From: Opitutia bacterium
GTDB lineage: Bacteria > Verrucomicrobiota > Verrucomicrobiia > Opitutales > UBA953
Direction of reading: 5' to 3'
NCBI GenBank assembly: GCA_947463395.1
Contig: CANHRV010000006.1
Coordinates: 1 to 25,436, forward strand
DNA length: 25,436 nt
In this document: piece by piece, positions 21,755-25,436 of the stretch
Position numbering within the stretch: the first letter of the stretch is position 1
Layout of the letters: the number at the start of each line of letters is the position of its first letter
Made by a program: the position numbers and the translations under genes
The notes under the pieces: model-generated
Database searches by the model: none
What the model was told of the DNA's origin: nothing
What the model saw: only the letters and a program-made list of their open reading frames with translations

Positions 21755-22600
21755 GTGAGACCAATAAGACTCAGCTTCGTTTTCTGCTGGGTGTTACTAC
21801 TCTGCTCAGCCAATCTATTCGCTCAAGTTGGGCTAGATGATTTTGGTTATCCTCAACTTTCAAAAGAAGAGGCCACGAGTGTTTTGGAACGTTTTCGCAG
21901 TTCCCGTATTGCTGGCGACTATTGTCTAAAATTCAAAATCACTCATAAACCACGACAAGGTGAATCGGCTAAACCTGTGGAAGGAGTGCTCTGGGCTAGT
22001 TGGGTTAACGGTGGACCCTTAATCAGGGTGGAAATGAAAGACATCGTTGGCACGAGTTATCTCGCTTTTATCGGCATCAAAAACTCCGCCCTTAATCAGT
22101 GTTGGATTGCTCGCGACAAACAACCCATCGCCGTCCTCAAAGGAAGCGATTTGTCCAAATCCATCTCTGAGGAATTAGTTATCTGCCCCTTTGATTTAGT
22201 GATGCCCTACACTCATTGGTTAGAGACTCGCTATACTGTCACTGAACGTTCTCGCGGTCGAGCGGTGCATTATTTCGAATCCACGAATCCAGAAACTCAA
22301 GCCCTACCCGCGAAGGTTGTCTTTGGAATTGATCGCTCTTACCAAGCACTGACTGAAGCAAAGTTTCAGGATAACGAAAATAAAGTGTTAAAAAGTTTCA
22401 CCATCAATGATTTCGCCAAAGTCGATGAGCAGTGGATGATTAATACCTGTGATTTACGGGACGAAAAAACGCGCGATAGTGATTCTCTAAAAATCACCGA
22501 AGCCGCATTTCGCTTAGAATTAGACCCGCAAATTTTTAATCCAGAAAATTTATCGACCCCTGCTCCCTTACCCCCCGCCAACCTCTTCAAGACACTTTGA
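21755..22600 (+). CDS. Secreted LolA-like outer-membrane lipoprotein-sorting family protein
   Basis: A 281-residue exported protein. The signal peptide runs about residues 1-23 (LSFVFCWVLLLCSANLFAQ). The mature domain resembles the LolA_like/outer membrane lipoprotein-sorting family: a half-barrel of beta strands with YCLKFKITHKPRQG, GVLWASWVNGGPLIRVEM, CPFDLVMPYTHWLETRY and AKVVFGIDRSYQALTEAKFQD. Relatives are periplasmic and are thought to bind lipids or lipoproteins. GTG 21755 is the start, six bases after secG, which fits an export-related pair. It is longer than classical LolA (about 200), so it is probably not LolA itself. Confidence 0.8.
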   Translation: MRPIRLSFVFCWVLLLCSANLFAQVGLDDFGYPQLSKEEATSVLERFRSSRIAGDYCLKFKITHKPRQGESAKPVEGVLWASWVNGGPLIRVEMKDIVGTSYLAFIGIKNSALNQCWIARDKQPIAVLKGSDLSKSISEELVICPFDLVMPYTHWLETRYTVTERSRGRAVHYFESTNPETQALPAKVVFGIDRSYQALTEAKFQDNENKVLKSFTINDFAKVDEQWMINTCDLRDEKTRDSDSLKITEAAFRLELDPQIFNPENLSTPAPLPPANLFKTL

Positions 22601-22603
22601 TTG

Positions 22604-23356
22604 ATGGCTACTTCCTCTCAAATTACCAAGTATTGCGACTCCTTGACCAACCGTAGGGAACTACCCGATTTCCCTGGATCTCGCAATGGGTTGCAATTTA
22701 AGGGTAAAGCGAAAGTTAGAAAAGTAGGAGCAGCGGTCGATGCCGGTGAAAAAGTTTTTTTACAAGCAGCAAAACGCGGTATCGATTATTTGATTGTGCA
22801 TCATGGAATGTTCTGGCCTGGCATCGCCCCACGTCGTGCAACGCAACAACGTCGGCAAAGCGCCCTAAAAAAAACGGGTCTTTCACTGTACTCTAGTCAC
22901 CTCCCTTTAGATGCTCATCCCTTTATCGGTAACAATGCTCTGATTGCTCAAGACCTTGGACTGCAAGTCATGGATTGGTTTGTCGATTTTCAAGGCCTAC
23001 CCATTGCCTGTCTCTGTCGTGGACTTTCGCGAAAAACTTTGGAACGCCGTTTAAAAAAATCTTATCCTCAAACCTTTAAAGCGATTCGATTTGGTTCAGC
23101 TAATCCCCAAAAAATTGCGATTTTAAGTGGTAGTGGAAGAAGTGCCTTGGCTCATCTTCGCGAACACGGTTGCGATACTTTAATCACTGGCGAATTACGC
23201 GAAGAGCATTTTAACGAAGCCCAAGAACAAGGCTGGAATCTTTATCCCTGTGGCCATTATGCGACAGAAACATGGGGGGTAAAGGCCCTAGCTGCGGCGG
23301 TGGCTAAGGAATTTGGCGTGCCATGGGAATTCGTTGCCACCGATAATCCTCTGTAA
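22604..23356 (+). CDS. NIF3/YbgI (DUF34) family metal-binding protein
   Basis: A 250-residue member of the NIF3/YbgI family, which forms ring-shaped hexamers with a two-metal site; the biochemical role is unsettled. The metal ligands are all visible: the HH pair in YLIVHHGMFWPG, Asp in SSHLPLDAHP, and the C-terminal His and Glu in PCGHYATETWG. GELREEHFNEAQEQG is another conserved motif. The N-terminus is ITKYCDSL. The start is ATG 22604; TTG 22601 immediately before is in frame too. It begins 3 bases after the LolA-like gene and ends 12 bases before gluQ, so all three are likely on one mRNA. Confidence 0.92.
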   Translation: MATSSQITKYCDSLTNRRELPDFPGSRNGLQFKGKAKVRKVGAAVDAGEKVFLQAAKRGIDYLIVHHGMFWPGIAPRRATQQRRQSALKKTGLSLYSSHLPLDAHPFIGNNALIAQDLGLQVMDWFVDFQGLPIACLCRGLSRKTLERRLKKSYPQTFKAIRFGSANPQKIAILSGSGRSALAHLREHGCDTLITGELREEHFNEAQEQGWNLYPCGHYATETWGVKALAAAVAKEFGVPWEFVATDNPL

Positions 23357-23368
23357 TCTCCTGCGACC

Positions 23369-24217
23369 ATGTACCGCGGTCGCATCGCTCCAACACCCAC
23401 GGGACTTTTACACGTCGGTCATGCTCGTACTTTTGCTCTCGCAGCAAAAAGGGCTAAAGCTGCACAAGGACAATTGATTCTTCGCATCGAAGATCTCGAT
23501 GTGGCACGTTGTCGACCTGAGTTCTTTGCAGCGGCACTATCCGATTTAAAATGGCTGGGCATCCACTGGGACGAGGGACCCGACATCGGAGGACTTAATG
23601 CACCCTATATCCAATCGCAGAGGCTCGATTGGTTTCAGGCTGTCTGGAAAAAACTGCATGCGACAGGTCACCTTTATCCTTGTGATAAGTCTCGTCGAGA
23701 GGTGGAGAACGCACTGATTGCTCCTCATGCCGAAGATGACAGCGAACCGGTTTTTCCATTATCTTTCCGGCCAAACCAAGAAGCGGGTCAATCTGCTACC
23801 GAACCTGGTCAAACCAATTGGCGCTTTCGCGTTCCTTGGGGTGAAGAGATTTGTTTTCACGATGCCCTACAAGGTCCACAAAGTTTTACGGCAGGAAAAG
23901 ACTTTGGAGATTTTTTGGTATGGCGTAAAGATGGATTCCCCGCCTATGAGCTCGCCGTGGTCGCCGATGACCATGCCATGAACATTACGGAGGTTGTCCG
24001 CGGAGCTGACCTGCTTCTTTCAACGGCTCGACAAATTTTACTATACCGCGCCCTACAGTGGACCATCCCTACTTGGGCCCATGCTGCTTTAGTGGTCGAT
24101 GAAAAAGGGCAACGCTTAGCCAAAAGAAGCCAGGGTTTAAGCATTCAGTCTTTGCGTGATAAAGGTAAAACCCCTACGGAAATCCTCACTCAATCTCGTT
24201 CCGTTTTACAGAGTTGA
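23369..24217 (+). CDS. gluQ: Glutamyl-queuosine tRNA(Asp) synthetase (GluQ-RS)
   Basis: A truncated GluRS paralogue that attaches glutamate to queuosine at position 34 of tRNA(Asp). The class I signature is HVGH (His15-His18) in GRIAPTPTGLLHVGHAR; ILRIEDLDVARCRPEF follows, and the KMSKS equivalent is RLAKRSQGLSIQSL. The anticodon-binding domain of true GluRS is missing, as expected. The zinc-site region of E. coli GluQ-RS (Cys-x-Cys, Tyr, Cys) is reduced to one cysteine in YPCDKSRREV, with about 35 residues of charged linker after it. 282 residues is typical. Its presence implies queuosine in this organism, although no queuosine gene is in the window. Confidence 0.94.
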   Translation: MYRGRIAPTPTGLLHVGHARTFALAAKRAKAAQGQLILRIEDLDVARCRPEFFAAALSDLKWLGIHWDEGPDIGGLNAPYIQSQRLDWFQAVWKKLHATGHLYPCDKSRREVENALIAPHAEDDSEPVFPLSFRPNQEAGQSATEPGQTNWRFRVPWGEEICFHDALQGPQSFTAGKDFGDFLVWRKDGFPAYELAVVADDHAMNITEVVRGADLLLSTARQILLYRALQWTIPTWAHAALVVDEKGQRLAKRSQGLSIQSLRDKGKTPTEILTQSRSVLQS

Positions 24218-24258
24218 TGGTGCATTGCTAATTCTCCGCTTACTCTCATCGTTTCAGT

Positions 24259-25053
24259 ATGGCGAAAACCCAAATCATCCTAGTCGATAACGGCTCACTC
24301 GAAGCCGAATCGACTCTGCAATGTCGTCGTCTCGCTCATGAGGTAAGTAAACTGATTAACCAAGAGGTAAAAGCGGTATCGGTATTGCATTCACACAAAA
24401 TCGACCCTGCACGACTCCAAAATATCCCTGCAAAAATTTTTGCGGAGGAAGTCAAAGAGGTATCGCAATCTGATATCTCTCAATTAATTGTCCTTCCACT
24501 GTTTATTGGACCTAGTCGCGCCATCACTGAATACATTCCTGAACAGTTTCAAATTCATGCACGTCGTAACTTGCAGCTGAAGATTGCACCGACTCTCTAC
24601 GGAGCGGATGGAAGGTTACGCAAAATATTAATTGATCAACTTTTCGAAACGGGATGGCAGTCCTCTGCAGGAACTGTCTATCTCTGCGACCATGGATCAC
24701 CCGCCCCCGAAGTTACCGCTGTTCGCGATGCACTCGCTCGTGAAATTAGAGAAGAACTTCGACTGTCACCCTCGCAATTAATCGCTTGCTCGATGGAAAG
24801 ACGTGAAGGGCCTGAATATGCTTTTAATGAACCGCTTTTAGAGTCCGTTTTACCCCAAGCCCAAGGTAAGGCCACAATACTTATGCAATTCCTGCTGCCT
24901 GGTCGACACGCTGGTCTGGGAGGCGATGTCGAAGAAATTTGTAAGAAGTTTGCACCACCAAACCTCAAATGGAAGCGCAGTAAATTAATCAGCGAACACC
25001 CTGCTTTAGCTACGTTAATCGCTCAACGTTACCGCGAGGTTAATGCGGCCTAA
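24259..25053 (+). CDS. cbiX: CbiX/SirB-type chelatase (sirohydrochlorin cobalt- or ferrochelatase)
   Basis: A two-lobed class II chelatase of about 264 residues, expected to insert cobalt or iron into sirohydrochlorin. Each lobe repeats the family fold. The N-terminal lobe has LVDNGSLEAES, with Asn11 where the catalytic His of the HGS motif is expected, and LPLFIGPSRAITEYIP, where the usual second His is absent. The C-terminal lobe has LCDHGSPAPE (His145) and LLPGRHAGLGGD (His217), so a full active site exists there. The metal cannot be told from sequence. It converges on the uroporphyrinogen-III methyltransferase gene with a 4-base overlap, which supports a tetrapyrrole role. ATG 24259 follows a 41-base gap without a clear promoter. 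Confidence 0.88.
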   Translation: MAKTQIILVDNGSLEAESTLQCRRLAHEVSKLINQEVKAVSVLHSHKIDPARLQNIPAKIFAEEVKEVSQSDISQLIVLPLFIGPSRAITEYIPEQFQIHARRNLQLKIAPTLYGADGRLRKILIDQLFETGWQSSAGTVYLCDHGSPAPEVTAVRDALAREIREELRLSPSQLIACSMERREGPEYAFNEPLLESVLPQAQGKATILMQFLLPGRHAGLGGDVEEICKKFAPPNLKWKRSKLISEHPALATLIAQRYREVNAA

Positions 25054-25436
25054 ACGGATTCAACAAAAGCAGCAATACGATCGACTAAGGTGGATTGACG
25101 TGGTGGAGCCACTACCGCACCCACAACCGCAATCAAAGGAGTCGGTAAAGAAGCTACCTCAACTTTATCTGAAGCTAAATCCCGCAAAGTCGTTAAAACG
25201 TCAGAAGAACCTGGTTGAGAAATTTTTGAAAGCAATCGCACTGGCAAGTCGCTAACCGCTCCAGCATTAATTAACTTTTGTGCAACACTCGGTAAAGTTT
25301 TAGCTCCCATATACAAACAAAGCGTTGAGCCTGTTTTAACATGAGCCGACCAATTTTGTTCTGAACCATCGGCACAGTGACCGGTTAAAAAGGTGACCGA
25401 AGCCGCTTTACCACGATGCGTTAAGGGAAATGCTGC
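25050..25436 (-). CDS. cobA: Uroporphyrinogen-III C-methyltransferase (SUMT), C-terminal part
   Basis: The frame is open from the right edge of the window and ends at 25050, giving 128 residues of the C-terminal half. It methylates uroporphyrinogen III at C2 and C7 to make precorrin-2, the entry to sirohaem and cobalamin. Visible motifs are AFPLTHRGKAASVTFLTGH at the left end (the SUMT PLTHR motif), STLCLYMGAKTLPSVAQKL and the final SLPTPLIAVVGAVVAPPR. The N-terminus, start codon and any fused domain (as in CysG or HemD fusions) lie outside the window. Its product is one oxidation from the substrate of the convergent chelatase. Confidence 0.93.
   Translation of the reverse strand, partial: AAFPLTHRGKAASVTFLTGHCADGSEQNWSAHVKTGSTLCLYMGAKTLPSVAQKLINAGAVSDLPVRLLSKISQPGSSDVLTTLRDLASDKVEVASLPTPLIAVVGAVVAPPRQSTLVDRIAAFVESV

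Noticed and set aside
1..25436. Search for CRISPR arrays, insertion sequences, tRNA or rRNA genes, toxin-antitoxin pairs and phage or defence genes
   Set aside because: No regularly spaced repeats, transposase motifs, cloverleaf sequences or defence-type domains were seen on either strand; the window reads as core chromosome.

Overview
The window is a gene-dense stretch of bacterial chromosome, almost entirely housekeeping. The host is Gram-negative: there are lipobox lipoproteins, a LolA-like periplasmic protein and System II cytochrome c maturation. The combination of a LexA with GAAC-N4-GTTC boxes, a fused ResB-CcsA protein with a lipoprotein partner, a dnaG-rpoD pair and an unassigned 164-residue protein fits the Verrucomicrobiota or a related PVC lineage, perhaps near Opitutae. 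That placement is inference; no rRNA gene is present. GC is moderate. Almost no start codon has a convincing Shine-Dalgarno sequence, and GTG/TTG starts and 4-bp stop/start overlaps are common.

Layout: (i) 1-2106: the tail of an unrecognised gene, a terminator-like hairpin, lexA behind tandem SOS boxes that almost touch its start codon, and a secreted GH53 galactanase. (ii) 2118-3904: divergent trhO and trmO, both tRNA anticodon-loop modification enzymes. (iii) 3910-7937: a nested inverted-repeat element, then dnaG-rpoD, the macromolecular-synthesis pair without an adjacent rpsU. The primase lacks three of four zinc ligands and carries a G9 tract inside a perfect 9-bp inverted repeat. (iv) 7934-9481: a small lipoprotein and ychF. 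(v) 9563-14336: a likely operon of a lipoprotein, fused ccsBA, an RfaH-like NusG paralogue and a YhcH/YiaL-type sugar-binding protein. (vi) 14360-15820: a TATAAT promoter, pyrF and ispD. (vii) 15814-16308, minus strand: the unassigned protein. (viii) 16375-19393: menB, mnmM-like methyltransferase, an HMA-MauE membrane fusion and a TIGR01777 epimerase. (ix) 19435-25053: a LysM/TPR lipoprotein, recF, secG, a LolA-like protein, a NIF3-family protein, gluQ and cbiX. (x) 25050-25436, minus strand: the C-terminal part of a uroporphyrinogen-III C-methyltransferase, which converges on cbiX and points to sirohaem or cobalamin synthesis.

Functional threads: membrane cytochromes and menaquinone (ccsBA, menB) suggest a respiratory chain. 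Four separate genes (trhO, trmO, mnmM, gluQ) modify the tRNA anticodon loop. lexA and recF belong to DNA-damage handling. I see no mobile element, CRISPR array, tRNA, rRNA, phage or defence island. No stretch longer than about 130 bases lacks a gene. I do not see an obvious new multi-gene system. The best leads are the dnaG-locus repeats, the zinc-ligand-poor primase, the RfaH-like gene in a cytochrome operon and the unassigned 164-residue family.
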